From Haloferacaceae archaeon (GTDB lineage: Archaea > Halobacteriota > Halobacteria > Halobacteriales > Haloferacaceae): a DNA stretch of 13,994 bases. Shown here one piece after another: positions 1 to 7,585 of the stretch. The stretch is from NCBI GenBank assembly GCA_018609965.1, contig JAHENP010000301.1, positions 1 through 13,994 of the forward strand, read 5' to 3'. The notes beneath the pieces are model-generated. The model searched no databases and was not told the origin of the DNA. It saw only the letters and a program-made list of their open reading frames with translations. Numbering within the stretch: position 1 is the stretch's first letter; every line of letters starts with the position of its first letter. The position numbers and the translations under genes are program-made.

Positions 1-332
1 AACACGGCGACGCGATGGAGATCGTCGACCGCTACGGCGGGCCGTTCGACGCGGTGTTGATCGACCACCAGAAGTCGCGGTACGCCGACGCGTTCGCGGC
101 CGTCCGGTCGAAGGTTCCGGACGGCGGCGTGATCGTCGCCGACAACGTCACCAGCGGTCCGGCAGACTTCGAGGCCGTACTCGCACACCTCGAAGACGGG
201 ACCCCGCTTCCCGAGGACGGCCAGACCGTCGGTGTCGCCGACTACCTCCAGAGCGTCCGGGCCGCCGACGACTTCGAGACGCTCGTGCTCCCGGTCGGGT
301 CAGGGCTGTGTGTCTCGACGAAGATCGAGTGA
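1..332 (+). CDS. Catechol-O-methyltransferase-like SAM-dependent O-methyltransferase, C-terminal part (5' truncated by window edge)
   Basis: The reading frame is open from the first bases (first full codon at 3) to TGA at 330-332, so about 110 C-terminal residues of a roughly 200-220 aa enzyme are present. The sequence LIDHQKSRY resembles the catechol O-methyltransferase segment LDHWKDRY. The following VIVADNV carries the Asp-Asn pair that, with the earlier Asp, binds Mg2+ in this family. These residues are seen directly; the family reaction is transfer of a methyl group from S-adenosylmethionine to a catechol-type hydroxyl. The haloarchaeal substrate cannot be told from the sequence. The ATG at 15 is probably internal, because it would leave out the whole SAM-binding half. 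The downstream MFS gene starts 139 nt after the stop, so co-transcription is uncertain. Confidence 0.8.
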   Translation, partial: HGDAMEIVDRYGGPFDAVLIDHQKSRYADAFAAVRSKVPDGGVIVADNVTSGPADFEAVLAHLEDGTPLPEDGQTVGVADYLQSVRAADDFETLVLPVGSGLCVSTKIE

Positions 333-471
333 CACAGCGAGCGAAAAGAGCCGACGAGGCGAGAGAGACACGACGAGACGAGAGTGACGCGAGAAGCGTC
401 CGGAGCGAACGGCACAGCGGCTCCAGGCCGGACTTCGACACACACTTTCGGGGCAGCGTCAGACACTGGGT
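333..471 (+). promoter_or_regulatory. Intergenic gap, purine-rich, probable promoter region of the MFS gene
   Basis: This 139-nt gap contains a purine-rich stretch with many GAGA and CGAGA units (about 335-405). A weak AT tract, ACTTTC near 445, lies about 25 nt before the GTG at 472, the spacing expected for a leaderless haloarchaeal promoter. The tract is a poor TATA match, so the promoter call is weak. No convincing open frame was seen in the gap. Confidence 0.25.
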
Positions 472-1851
472 GTGACCGACGAGGGGGTGGACGACACCGA
501 CGAGAACCCGGACGGCACCGACGAGGGGTTGGACAACATCGACGGTGCGCCAAACGACCACAACGACGCGCCGAACGACCACGACAACACGGGATCAGAC
601 GAGACCGAGGGCGACTGGCGGCAGTTTTGGGCGTTGTACCTCGCGCGGTTCTCGGCGGGGTTCGGACTCGTCACGCTGGTGACGTTGCTCCCGCAGTTCG
701 TCAACACGCTCGGCGCCGGCGGGACGACCGTCGGGCTGTTCTACACGGGGTTCACGGTCGCACAGACGCTGGCAATCGTCCCGTTGGCGTGGGCCGGCGA
801 CCGCGGCGACAAACGCACCGTCCTGCTCGGCTGTCTCGCGCTCGGTGTCGGGACGTACGTCGCCTTCGGGTTCGTCTCCTCGACGGCGGGGCTGATCGCC
901 GTCCGGGCGCTCCAGGGTGTCGTCGCCACCGGGATGGGGCTGATGACGCTGTCGCTGGTCGGTGAACTCGCGGCGCCGTCGACACGCGCCAACCGGATCG
1001 GGAAGGCCAACGCCGCGCGGTTCCTCGCCTCCATCGGCGGCGGGTTGTCTGCGGGCTGGCTGTACGACTACTTCGACGGGTTCCAGGAGGTGTTCGGGCT
1101 GACGACGGCGTTGTTCGTGGTGACACTCGCCGCGGTCGCGGCCGTGCTCGCACACGACGAGACGACCGTTCCGGGGTTCCCGTTCCGCGATCTGGCGGTC
1201 AACCGCCGGATCGTCACGCTCACCAGTTTCCGGGCGCAGTACGCCGTCGCGGTGACGCTCGTCCGGTCGTGGGTGCCGTTGTTCGCGGGCGTCGTCGCCG
1301 CCCGCGGCGGGCTGGGCTACCCGGCCTTCGCCGTCTCCGTGATCGTCGTCTCCGAGAAGTTCACCAACATGGTGTGTCAGCCGCTCACCGGCCGGCTCTC
1401 CGACCGGAGCGGGCGGTCGTTGTTCGTCTTCGCCGGCGGGGCCGCCTACGGGCTGGTCGCGACCCTGGTCCCGTTCGCGCCGGCGGTCGGCGGAGCGGTG
1501 GGTGCGCCGAACACGGTCCCGTTCGTCGGCGAGGTGTCGGCGGCGTTTCTCCCTCTGGTCGCGCTGAACGGAGCCTTGGGTGTGGCCGACAGCTTCCGTG
1601 AGCCGGCGAGTATGGCGTTGTTCGCCGACGAGGGGTCAGACGGCGACGGGGTCGCCTCCAGCTTCGGGATTCGGGAGTTGGTGTGGCGACCCGGCTCCGT
1701 GCTCGCACCACTGGCGGGCGGGTGGCTGATGGAGTCTGTCGGGATGGATGTGGTGTTCTTCCTCGGGGGTGGGGCGGCGGTGTTGGGTGCGGTGACGTTC
1801 GTCGTCGTCCTGCGCCGGTTCCACGGCGCCGGCGCGCTCCGGGAGTGGTGA
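472..1851 (+). CDS. Major facilitator superfamily (MFS) transporter with acidic repeat-like N-terminus
   Basis: This 459-aa polytopic membrane protein should exchange or export a small molecule across the cytoplasmic membrane by the MFS rocker-switch mechanism; the substrate is unknown. The MFS motif A loop between TM2 and TM3 is visible as AGDRGDKR (residues 108-115), and its counterpart in the second half is GRLSDRSGR (307-315). About twelve hydrophobic segments run from residue 51 to the end. The first roughly 46 residues are unusual: almost entirely Asp, Glu, Asn, Gly and Thr, built from imperfect units such as TDEGVDDTDENPDG, TDEGLDNIDG and APNDHND. GTG 472 is the first start in frame, and I see no alternative start before TM1. 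The gene converges on the METTL5-like gene with only 13 nt between stops. The set resembles drug or multidrug exporters, but assigning a substrate would be guesswork. Confidence 0.85.
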   Translation: MTDEGVDDTDENPDGTDEGLDNIDGAPNDHNDAPNDHDNTGSDETEGDWRQFWALYLARFSAGFGLVTLVTLLPQFVNTLGAGGTTVGLFYTGFTVAQTLAIVPLAWAGDRGDKRTVLLGCLALGVGTYVAFGFVSSTAGLIAVRALQGVVATGMGLMTLSLVGELAAPSTRANRIGKANAARFLASIGGGLSAGWLYDYFDGFQEVFGLTTALFVVTLAAVAAVLAHDETTVPGFPFRDLAVNRRIVTLTSFRAQYAVAVTLVRSWVPLFAGVVAARGGLGYPAFAVSVIVVSEKFTNMVCQPLTGRLSDRSGRSLFVFAGGAAYGLVATLVPFAPAVGGAVGAPNTVPFVGEVSAAFLPLVALNGALGVADSFREPASMALFADEGSDGDGVASSFGIRELVWRPGSVLAPLAGGWLMESVGMDVVFFLGGGAAVLGAVTFVVVLRRFHGAGALREW

Positions 1852-1864
1852 CACGGGCCGGCGA

Positions 1865-2509
1865 CTACCACTCGATCCGGAACACCTGGGTCTGAATCTC
1901 CCGGCTGGCGTCCGTCTGGTGGTCGAACTGGCGCGGGAGCGGGAACGTCACCGCGAACGCGTCCGTGACGGTCGCGTTGGCGTCTGCCGCGAACGACTCG
2001 ACGAACCCCCGGCTCCCGTTGTTGTGGACGGTGTAGGAGACGACCGACCGGCCGGCCGCGAGCGCGGCGACACTCTCCAGAAACTGCCGGTCGGCGTGCG
2101 CGTTGCCGTCCTGTGCGCCAAACGGCGGGTTGGCGACAACCGTGAGCGATCCGTCGGCACCGAGTGACTCACCGGATGTGAGCGGGAGCCGGGTCGCGTC
2201 GGCTCGGAGCCACTCAACCCCGACCGGCGGGTCGACACGGCGCTCGTTCGCGCGGGCGGCACGGAGCGCACCCAGATCGCGTTCGACCGCGACGACACGC
2301 ACCGGCCCGTGGAGCGCGGCAGCGAGCGCGAGCCGACCGGTGCCGGTGCCCAGATCGAGGACAGTCGTGTCGAGATCACCGCGCAAGGCGGCGACGTGGA
2401 GGAGGTGTGCGGCGATGTCCGCCGGTGTGACGTACTGTTCGAGTTCACGATCGGGATCGGTGAACCCCTCGGCGGCGGCGAGTCGGCGTTCGACAGCCCG
2501 TTTCTGCAC
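1865..2509 (-). CDS. METTL5-family rRNA (adenine-N6) methyltransferase
   Basis: This 214-aa class I SAM methyltransferase belongs to the METTL5/COG2263 family. LEQYVT (23-28) is the signature segment just before the Rossmann fold, DLGTGTG (52-58) is the SAM-binding loop, and VERD (75-78) carries the acidic residue for the ribose. NPPFG (127-131) is the NPPF motif that orients an adenine N6 amine. In eukaryotes METTL5 with TRMT112 makes one m6A in small-subunit rRNA, so an rRNA target is inferred here. The GTG at 2507-2509 follows the TGA of the upstream gene after a single base, which argues for translational coupling. An unrelated DNA methylase is less likely because there is no target-recognition domain and the LEQY motif is present. 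Confidence 0.88.
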   Translation of the reverse strand: MQKRAVERRLAAAEGFTDPDRELEQYVTPADIAAHLLHVAALRGDLDTTVLDLGTGTGRLALAAALHGPVRVVAVERDLGALRAARANERRVDPPVGVEWLRADATRLPLTSGESLGADGSLTVVANPPFGAQDGNAHADRQFLESVAALAAGRSVVSYTVHNNGSRGFVESFAADANATVTDAFAVTFPLPRQFDHQTDASREIQTQVFRIEW

Positions 2510-2510
2510 G

Positions 2511-2915
2511 TCAGACGGAGACGGGGCCGTCGAGTGTGAGTGTGACGCCGTCGCGTTCGGCTCGCTCGGCGAGCGCGGCCAACGCCGGCTCGGCGGCAGC
2601 CTCGTCTGCCACCCGATCCACGTCGACCGCGAGCCGACCGGCGCCGACGAACGAGGCCGCCCGGACCAACTCGCGGAGCCGGTCGGCCTCTCGTTGTGCG
2701 GCCAACGACCCGGTCTCGTCGAACGACGCCTCGACGCGCAGCGTCGCCGGCTGGTAGCCCGCGGCGGCCAACTCCGCTTTCAGCTCGCGGAGGTACTCCG
2801 GTGCCGTCGAGTCCAGTGCCGCCGCCGTCAGCTCAACCGACTCCACGTCCGCCGGACTGCTCGCCGCGACCGCCCGCTCGACGCGTGACCCCGCCGCGCT
2901 CGTGCTCGTGCTCAT
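2511..2915 (-). CDS. Haloarchaeal hypothetical protein, 134 aa, coupled to METTL5-like gene
   Basis: I do not recognise a named function. The start at ATG 2913-2915 gives 134 residues. The frame stays open upstream to 3077, but that extension is basic, Pro/Cys-rich and unlike a haloarchaeal protein. ATG 2915 also sits about 25 nt downstream of an AT-rich box (2937-2945) and opens with MSTSTS. The body is acidic and Ala-rich, with an apparent helix-strand alternation: a strand TLRVEASF near the middle, a helix rich in Arg and Glu, a strand RLAVDVD, another helix, and a final strand VTLTLDGPVSV. It looks like a small soluble alpha/beta protein. It lies one base upstream of the METTL5-like methylase in the same direction, so it may be a partner of that enzyme. 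This is an inference from gene order only. Confidence 0.75.
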   Translation of the reverse strand: MSTSTSAAGSRVERAVAASSPADVESVELTAAALDSTAPEYLRELKAELAAAGYQPATLRVEASFDETGSLAAQREADRLRELVRAASFVGAGRLAVDVDRVADEAAAEPALAALAERAERDGVTLTLDGPVSV

Positions 2916-2936
2916 ACCACCACATACAGAGCGATA

Positions 2937-2945
2937 ATACAAAAA
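2937..2945 (-). promoter_or_regulatory. TATA-like box for the hypothetical/METTL5 operon
   Basis: On the minus strand TTTTTGTAT is centred about 25 nt upstream of ATG 2915, the spacing expected for a leaderless archaeal transcript. It stands out as AT-rich in GC-rich surroundings. Confidence 0.55.
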
Positions 2946-3250
2946 CCTTCGGCAATGCTCGGGAGTTATCAGACGGTCGGCGGGGGCGGACGGACCCGAA
3001 TCGGAGTGGATCGTGTGGGGACAGGCGAGAGACGGTCGTTTGGACGCGGGGAAGACGATCGTTTCGGGCGCAACCACGGGGTGGTACGACGCGGGCCGGG
3101 AACCCGTCGAAACGGTCGGTAGCGCCAGTTGTAATTGGAGACCGGTCGACTCACGACGCCTAATCCTAACGACTGTCGTTTCGCCATCCTCGGGAAAAGT
3201 ACCAGACGGCGGCGGCCTGGCTCGTTTCGGTCAGCCGAACCTGCAACAGA

Positions 3251-3258
3251 TTTATATA
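3251..3258 (+). promoter_or_regulatory. TATA box of tfb
   Basis: TTTATATA is a near-ideal archaeal TATA element, preceded by an A-rich segment (GCAACAGA) where a BRE would sit. Its centre is about 28 nt before ATG 3283, predicting a transcript with almost no leader and supporting that start codon. Confidence 0.85.
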
Positions 3259-3282
3259 CTGGGGCATCCAGAAAGCTTAATA

Positions 3283-4245
3283 ATGGAAGGGCCCGGCCGG
3301 CAGCGGACACGAGAGACAGAGACGGAACAACAGCAGGAGCAGGCAGACGAGACAGTCGAGTGTCCGGAGTGTGGCTCGGACGAGGTGGTGATGGACGCGG
3401 ACCAGGGGGAGTTGGTGTGTGACGACTGCGGGCTGGTGTTGGACGAGCGTCAGATCGACCGCGGGCCGGAGTGGCGGGCGTTCAACCACTCCGAGCGGCA
3501 GTCGAAGTCGCGTGTCGGGGCACCGGTGACAGAGACGATGCACGACAAGGGGTTGACGACCACCATCGACTGGAAAGATAAAGACGCCTACGGGCGGTCA
3601 CTCTCCTCGGAGAAACGCTCCCAGATGCACCGGCTTCGGAAGTGGCAGGAACGCATCCGGACGAAAGACGCCGGCGAACGCAACCTCCAGTTCGCGCTCT
3701 CGGAGGTTGACCGGATGGCCTCCGCGCTGGGCGTCCCGCGGTCGGTCCGAGAGGTCGCGTCGGTGATCTACCGCCGGGCGCTGAAGGAGGACCTGATCCG
3801 CGGGCGGTCCATCGAGGGTGTGGCGACGGCGGCGTTGTACGCCGCCTGCCGGCAGGAGGGGATTCCCCGGTCGCTCGACGAGGTGGCAGAGGTGTCCCGC
3901 GTCGAACAGAAGGAGATCGGCCGCACCTACCGATACATCTCCCAGGAACTGGGGTTGGAGCTGAAGCCGGTCGACCCCAAACAGTTCGTCCCGCGGTTCG
4001 CCTCCGCGTTGGGGCTCTCGGAGGAGACCCAGGCAAAGGCCACCGAGATCATCGATGTCTCCGCCGAGCAGGGACTGCTCTCGGGGAAGTCGCCGACCGG
4101 CTTCGCCGCCGCGGCGATCTACGCGGCGTCGTTGTTGTGTAACGAGAAGAAGACCCAACGCGAGGTCGCCGAGGTGGCGCAGGTGACGGAAGTAACGATC
4201 CGGAACCGGTACCAAGAGCAGATCGAGGCGATGGGGTTCCGGTGA
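3283..4245 (+). CDS. tfb: Transcription initiation factor TFB (archaeal TFIIB)
   Basis: This 320-aa general transcription factor bridges TBP at the TATA box and RNA polymerase. The N-terminal zinc ribbon has ligands C27, C30, C46 and C49 (CPECG and CDDCG). The B-reader/B-linker follows, with [13 protein letters not shown] and [13 protein letters not shown]. Two cyclin-like repeats come next: about 115-210 (containing [13 protein letters not shown] and [12 protein letters not shown]) and about 215-315 ([12 protein letters not shown], then the recognition-helix segment [13 protein letters not shown]). Length and all parts are normal, so it looks functional. The frame extends upstream to 3013, but the TATA box at 3251 and the start of homology fix ATG 3283. 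Haloarchaea carry several TFB paralogues with partly distinct promoters. I cannot tell which this is. The long upstream region suggests regulated expression. Confidence 0.97.
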   Translation: MEGPGRQRTRETETEQQQEQADETVECPECGSDEVVMDADQGELVCDDCGLVLDERQIDRGPEWRAFNHSERQSKSRVGAPVTETMHDKGLTTTIDWKDKDAYGRSLSSEKRSQMHRLRKWQERIRTKDAGERNLQFALSEVDRMASALGVPRSVREVASVIYRRALKEDLIRGRSIEGVATAALYAACRQEGIPRSLDEVAEVSRVEQKEIGRTYRYISQELGLELKPVDPKQFVPRFASALGLSEETQAKATEIIDVSAEQGLLSGKSPTGFAAAAIYAASLLCNEKKTQREVAEVAQVTEVTIRNRYQEQIEAMGFR

Positions 4246-4280
4246 CCGGCGCGGGCGGTCGGTTGCCGTTCCCGTCGTGA

Positions 4281-5930
4281 CTACTGTCGCACGAACACGG
4301 TGACGTTTCTGGAGTGGAGTCCGAGTCGGAGCCGGTGGCGCGTGTACTCACCCTGGAGCCGCTCGTCCACGCCGTCGGCGTACCGTGGCGTGGTGACGAC
4401 CACCGGCACCGTCTCGGCGCCACGCGGGAGATACGAGAGGTTGAACGCCGACCCTGTCTGTGTGTCCGCGCGTTCGAAGTACCACTGTAACGGCAGTCGG
4501 TTCCCCCAGCGGTCGCGGTCCACCTCCGCGATCGGCGGGCTGTCGTACTCCTGGCGGGTGTCGAACCGCGGCGCGACGTACAACACGTCGAGACCGCTGT
4601 TGTTCGCGGTCGCGCGTTCGACGGCCGGCACCAGCTCACCGGGGTCGTCTGCGGGCTGGGCGTACTGTGTGAACGGCGACCCCCGCTCGGGGGTGGCGTA
4701 CGGCGCCGCCAGCGTGGGACCGGCGACCGCGACGCCGACGACGACGACAGACGCCGCAAGCGCGACCCGGGCGGGCTCTCCGACACGCGCCCGCCGCCGG
4801 AGCGCGCTCGCGACCCGCGTCAGTCCGACGGCGGCCGGCAGTGTCGCGAACACGACGAGGTGGACGGCGACCCACGGCTGTGGCTCCGGCGCGGCGATCG
4901 CGAGCACGAACACACTCCACAGCGTGGCGTAGCCGCCGAACGCGACCAGCCCACGACTGTCCGCCCGGTAGCGTTCGGTGAAGAAGCCGACGAGCCCGGC
5001 TGCGAGCGTCACCGGCGCGACCCGGACGGCCGTCTCCACGAGCGGGAGGGCGTGTTCAACCAGCCCGTGTCGGCCGGGGGTGCGGGGTTGGAGCCGGTAG
5101 ACGACACGGTACTCCCAGAACGACCGGGCGGCTCCTTCGAAGGCGGCGCCGGCGACGGTGAAGATCCGTGTCGGGTCGTACAGCCCCGGCGCGAGCCCGG
5201 GTGCCCGCGGCGCGAACAGGACGTACCAGACGGCCAGGAAGACGAACACCGCACGGGCGACCGGCGTGGCGTGGGCCGCCAGCCGTTCGTGTGCCGGCGG
5301 GTGGTCGTCGTCACCGAACACCGCTCGTCGGGCGCGTTCCGGCATGCCACGGACGCGTGCCTCGTCGAAGACGAACAGGGCCGCCACCGGCGCGACGAGC
5401 AGGTACGCGAGTGTGAATCCGGAGACGGCGACGGCCGCCGCCAACGCCCCGGCGGCGAGGTACAACGCCCACCAGTCGTCACGGCGGCGGTACCGGACCG
5501 CTCCACCCAGGACGACCACCCCGAGGACGGCCGCGAGCGCGTCCCCGCGGAGGAACCGGGAGTAGTAGACGAGCACCGGCTGGGCGGCGAGCACGCCCGC
5601 GAACGCGACGGTCTCGCGGTCGTCGAGCGGGCCGCGGAACAACAACGCCGCCAACGGCGCCGCTCCCGTCACCACCGCGACCGGGGCGCGGGCGATGGCG
5701 TCGCTCGCGCCAAACAGTTCGATCGCCCACCGGGCGGCGACGTAGACGAGCGGGCCGCCGGCGACCGGGCGGTACTCGTAGGCGCCGGTCTCGGCGAACC
5801 GGAGCGCCCAGTAGCCGACTCGACCCTCACTCCAGTGGAACGGCCGCGCGTCTAAGGCGACGAGCCGCGCGGCGAACGCGAGCACCGTCACGCCGACGAC
5901 GGCGAGGACAGGGCCGCGTCGCTCCGACAT
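4281..5930 (-). CDS. Agl23/TIGR03663-type polytopic membrane protein (GT-C-like, N-glycosylation/flippase-associated family)
   Basis: A membrane protein of 549 residues from ATG 5930; an in-frame ATG at 5957 would add nine. ATG 5930 is preferred because GGAGAGG lies just upstream as a ribosome-binding site. After TM1 (about 7-27) comes the loop FHWSEGRVGYW (31-41), typical of the TIGR03663 family, which public annotation calls flippase activity-associated protein Agl23. Its position matches the catalytic acidic loop of GT-C glycosyltransferases of the PMT/ArnT type; here E35 is kept and the residue before it is Ser. About 11-12 hydrophobic segments run to about residue 410, then a soluble external domain of about 135 residues. 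A role in N-glycan or lipid-linked sugar handling is inferred from family naming only. No other agl gene is nearby. Confidence 0.75.
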   Translation of the reverse strand: MSERRGPVLAVVGVTVLAFAARLVALDARPFHWSEGRVGYWALRFAETGAYEYRPVAGGPLVYVAARWAIELFGASDAIARAPVAVVTGAAPLAALLFRGPLDDRETVAFAGVLAAQPVLVYYSRFLRGDALAAVLGVVVLGGAVRYRRRDDWWALYLAAGALAAAVAVSGFTLAYLLVAPVAALFVFDEARVRGMPERARRAVFGDDDHPPAHERLAAHATPVARAVFVFLAVWYVLFAPRAPGLAPGLYDPTRIFTVAGAAFEGAARSFWEYRVVYRLQPRTPGRHGLVEHALPLVETAVRVAPVTLAAGLVGFFTERYRADSRGLVAFGGYATLWSVFVLAIAAPEPQPWVAVHLVVFATLPAAVGLTRVASALRRRARVGEPARVALAASVVVVGVAVAGPTLAAPYATPERGSPFTQYAQPADDPGELVPAVERATANNSGLDVLYVAPRFDTRQEYDSPPIAEVDRDRWGNRLPLQWYFERADTQTGSAFNLSYLPRGAETVPVVVTTPRYADGVDERLQGEYTRHRLRLGLHSRNVTVFVRQ

Positions 5931-6034
5931 ACCCTCTCCTGTCGCGGCCTCGGGCATGTGTCTTCCGGGTTCAGACGCGGCAGTGGCCTGCCGGCTCCAG
6001 AACGCTTGTCCCGTCGGCTCCCGACCGAGCGGAC

Positions 6035-6835
6035 GTGACAGTCACACTCCCCTCCCCAGGGCTGGGCACCTCCGGCAACGACGAGTTCGAGCAGTGTACC
6101 GAGACGGTGCGTCGAGCACTGGAGATGGGCTACCGACACGTCGACACCGCACAGATGTACAAGAACGAACGGGCGGTCGGCGCCGGGATCGAGCGTGCGG
6201 ACGTGCCCCGCGAGGCGGTGTTTCTGGCGACGAAGATCCTCCCGGACGACCTTTCCTACGAGGACGCGAAACGCACCACTCGGGAGTCACTCGACCGGTT
6301 GGGCGTCGACAGCGTCGACCTGTTGTACGTCCACTGGCCGATCTCGGCGTACGACCCAGAGGGGACACTAGACGCGATCCAGGAGTTGTACGAGGAGGGT
6401 GTGACCGATCACGTCGGCGTGTCGAACTTCGACCGGGAGCTGTTCGAGGAGGCGGCCGACCGGCTCGACGCCCCGATCGTCGCCAACCAGGTGGAGTGTC
6501 ACCCGTTGCTCCCGCAGACGGAACTGCGGGCGTTTGCCCGCGACCACGGCCACGCGCTCGTCGCCTACTCCCCGTTGGCCGGCGGTGAGATCCTGGACGA
6601 CCCGTTGTTGTCGGAGATCGCGGCCGAACACGACACCTCGACGGCCGCTGTCTGTCTCGCGTGGGCGGCCACACAGGAGTCGGTCGTTCCGATCCCGAAG
6701 ACCGGCGGCGACCACCTCCGGGATAACTTCGAGGCCGTGGACCTGACGCTGAGCGAGGACGCGCTCGAACGGATCGCCGACTACGACGAACGACTGCGGG
6801 TGATCGACCCCGACCCCGCGCCGTGGAACCAGTGA
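6035..6835 (+). CDS. Aldo/keto reductase (AKR superfamily, AKR5-like)
   Basis: This 266-aa cytoplasmic NAD(P)H-dependent oxidoreductase has a TIM-barrel fold. The catalytic tetrad is complete: D37 and Y42 in HVDTAQMY, K67 in FLATKIL, and H100 in LLYVHWP. Other family segments are VGVSNFD, NQVECHPLLPQ, AYSPLAGG and the cofactor-binding VVPIPKTGG. It most resembles 2,5-diketo-D-gluconate reductase and related bacterial AKRs, which reduce aldehydes and ketones; the real substrate is unknown. GTG 6035 gives a normal, slightly short N-terminus (LPSPGLGTSG), and no better start is seen. It is divergent from the Agl23-like gene, with about 104 nt between starts, and is followed 54 nt later by an AhpD-like gene. 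The pair may act in redox or carbonyl detoxification, which is inference. Confidence 0.93.
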   Translation: MTVTLPSPGLGTSGNDEFEQCTETVRRALEMGYRHVDTAQMYKNERAVGAGIERADVPREAVFLATKILPDDLSYEDAKRTTRESLDRLGVDSVDLLYVHWPISAYDPEGTLDAIQELYEEGVTDHVGVSNFDRELFEEAADRLDAPIVANQVECHPLLPQTELRAFARDHGHALVAYSPLAGGEILDDPLLSEIAAEHDTSTAAVCLAWAATQESVVPIPKTGGDHLRDNFEAVDLTLSEDALERIADYDERLRVIDPDPAPWNQ

Positions 6836-6889
6836 CCCGACACTCCGAGACACCGAGGTTCAAGACCGGAGCCGTCGTACCGGCGACGC

Positions 6890-7495
6890 GTGACAGACAC
6901 TGACGACGGGGGCGAGCCGACCCCCGAATTGGCGGCCGACGCACAGGGACGGTTCCCGGTGCCGGAGTACGACGATCTTCCGGCAGACTTGCAGGAACGG
7001 ATCGCCGAGGAGACGGAGAAGGCGGGGTTCACGCCGAACGTGTTCGCGGCGTTGGCGTACCGGCCGGCGCAGTTCCGGGCGTTCGTCGCCTACCACGACG
7101 CGCTCGTCGAGGAGACAGCGTTGGACCGCGAGGAGGTGGAGATGATCGTCGTCGCGGTGTCCGGGCGGAACCACTGTTACTACTGTAACGTCGCACACGG
7201 CGCGCTCGTGCGGATCTACGCGCGCGACCCACACCTCGCGGACCAACTGGTCGCCAACTACCGGCAGGCGGACGTGAGCGACCAGCGACTCGTCATGCTG
7301 GACGTGGCAGTGAAGCTGACAGAACGTCCCGACGAGGTGACCGAGACGGAGTTGGAACTGCTCCGGGAGGCGGGGTACACCACCGAGGAGATCTGGGACA
7401 TCGGCGCGGTGACGGCGTTCTTCAACCTCTCGAACCGGATGGCGATCTTCGCCGACTGGCGCCCCAACGAGGAGTTCCACGAGATGGGTCGGTAG
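6890..7495 (+). CDS. Peroxidase-related enzyme, AhpD/carboxymuconolactone decarboxylase family
   Basis: This 201-aa protein carries the AhpD active-site pattern NHCYYCNVAHG, with C96, C99 and H103. E84, twelve residues before the first Cys, matches the spacing of the proton-relay Glu of mycobacterial AhpD. Such proteins reduce peroxides or act as thiol-disulfide relays through the CxxC pair. The length, N-terminal extension and C-terminal FNLSNRMAIFADW segment fit the peroxidase-related (TIGR01926-type) subfamily rather than gamma-carboxymuconolactone decarboxylase proper. GTG 6890 opens with an acidic tail (MTDTDDGGEPTPE), normal for a haloarchaeon. It follows the aldo/keto reductase by 54 nt on the same strand, so shared transcription is possible. 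The physiological electron donor is unknown. Confidence 0.9.
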   Translation: MTDTDDGGEPTPELAADAQGRFPVPEYDDLPADLQERIAEETEKAGFTPNVFAALAYRPAQFRAFVAYHDALVEETALDREEVEMIVVAVSGRNHCYYCNVAHGALVRIYARDPHLADQLVANYRQADVSDQRLVMLDVAVKLTERPDEVTETELELLREAGYTTEEIWDIGAVTAFFNLSNRMAIFADWRPNEEFHEMGR

Positions 7496-7552
7496 TCGGG
7501 GCCGGCGACCGAGTGGCGGCGGCACCGCGCCGGTGTGTCGGCACCTCCGGAA

Positions 7553-7559
7553 AGTATTT
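7553..7559 (+). promoter_or_regulatory. TATA-like box for the 735-aa gene
   Basis: AGTATTT is the only AT-rich element in the 90-nt gap. It is centred about 30 nt before ATG 7586, favouring that codon over the in-frame GTG at 7535, which would lie upstream of the promoter. Confidence 0.6.
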
Positions 7560-7585
7560 GGCTCGGACGGGGCCACGTACCCGTA

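Larger units (their letters stand above)
2916..3282. promoter_or_regulatory. 367-nt divergent intergenic region with repeated GACnnTCGTTT motif and a 13-bp palindrome
   Basis: No credible gene was found here. At its edges lie a minus-strand TATA-like box (2937-2945) and the tfb TATA box (3251-3258). Between them GACnnTCGTTT occurs three times in the same orientation: 3031-3041, 3054-3064 and 3171-3181. The last copy forms part of a perfect palindrome with a single central base, AACGACTGTCGTT (3168-3180). A looser palindrome, CCAGTTGTAATTGG, lies at 3125-3138. The region is unusually long for haloarchaea and may hold operators for tfb, but no regulator is identified. Confidence 0.4.

Noticed and set aside
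1865..2509. Reading the NPPF methylase as part of a restriction-modification system
   Set aside because: It is short, has no target-recognition domain or nuclease partner, and carries the LEQY segment of METTL5-type RNA methylases.
2916..3077. A 54-codon extension of the 134-aa protein
   Set aside because: It covers the minus-strand TATA-like box and is basic and Cys/Pro-rich, unlike the acidic body of the protein.
3013..3282. A 90-codon N-terminal extension of TFB
   Set aside because: The extension would cross the TATA box at 3251 and has no TFB homology; ATG 3283 sits at leaderless spacing from that box.
7535..7585. A GTG start 17 codons upstream in the 735-aa gene
   Set aside because: This GTG lies upstream of the TATA-like box at 7553, and the family N-terminus begins at MDSEIVD.
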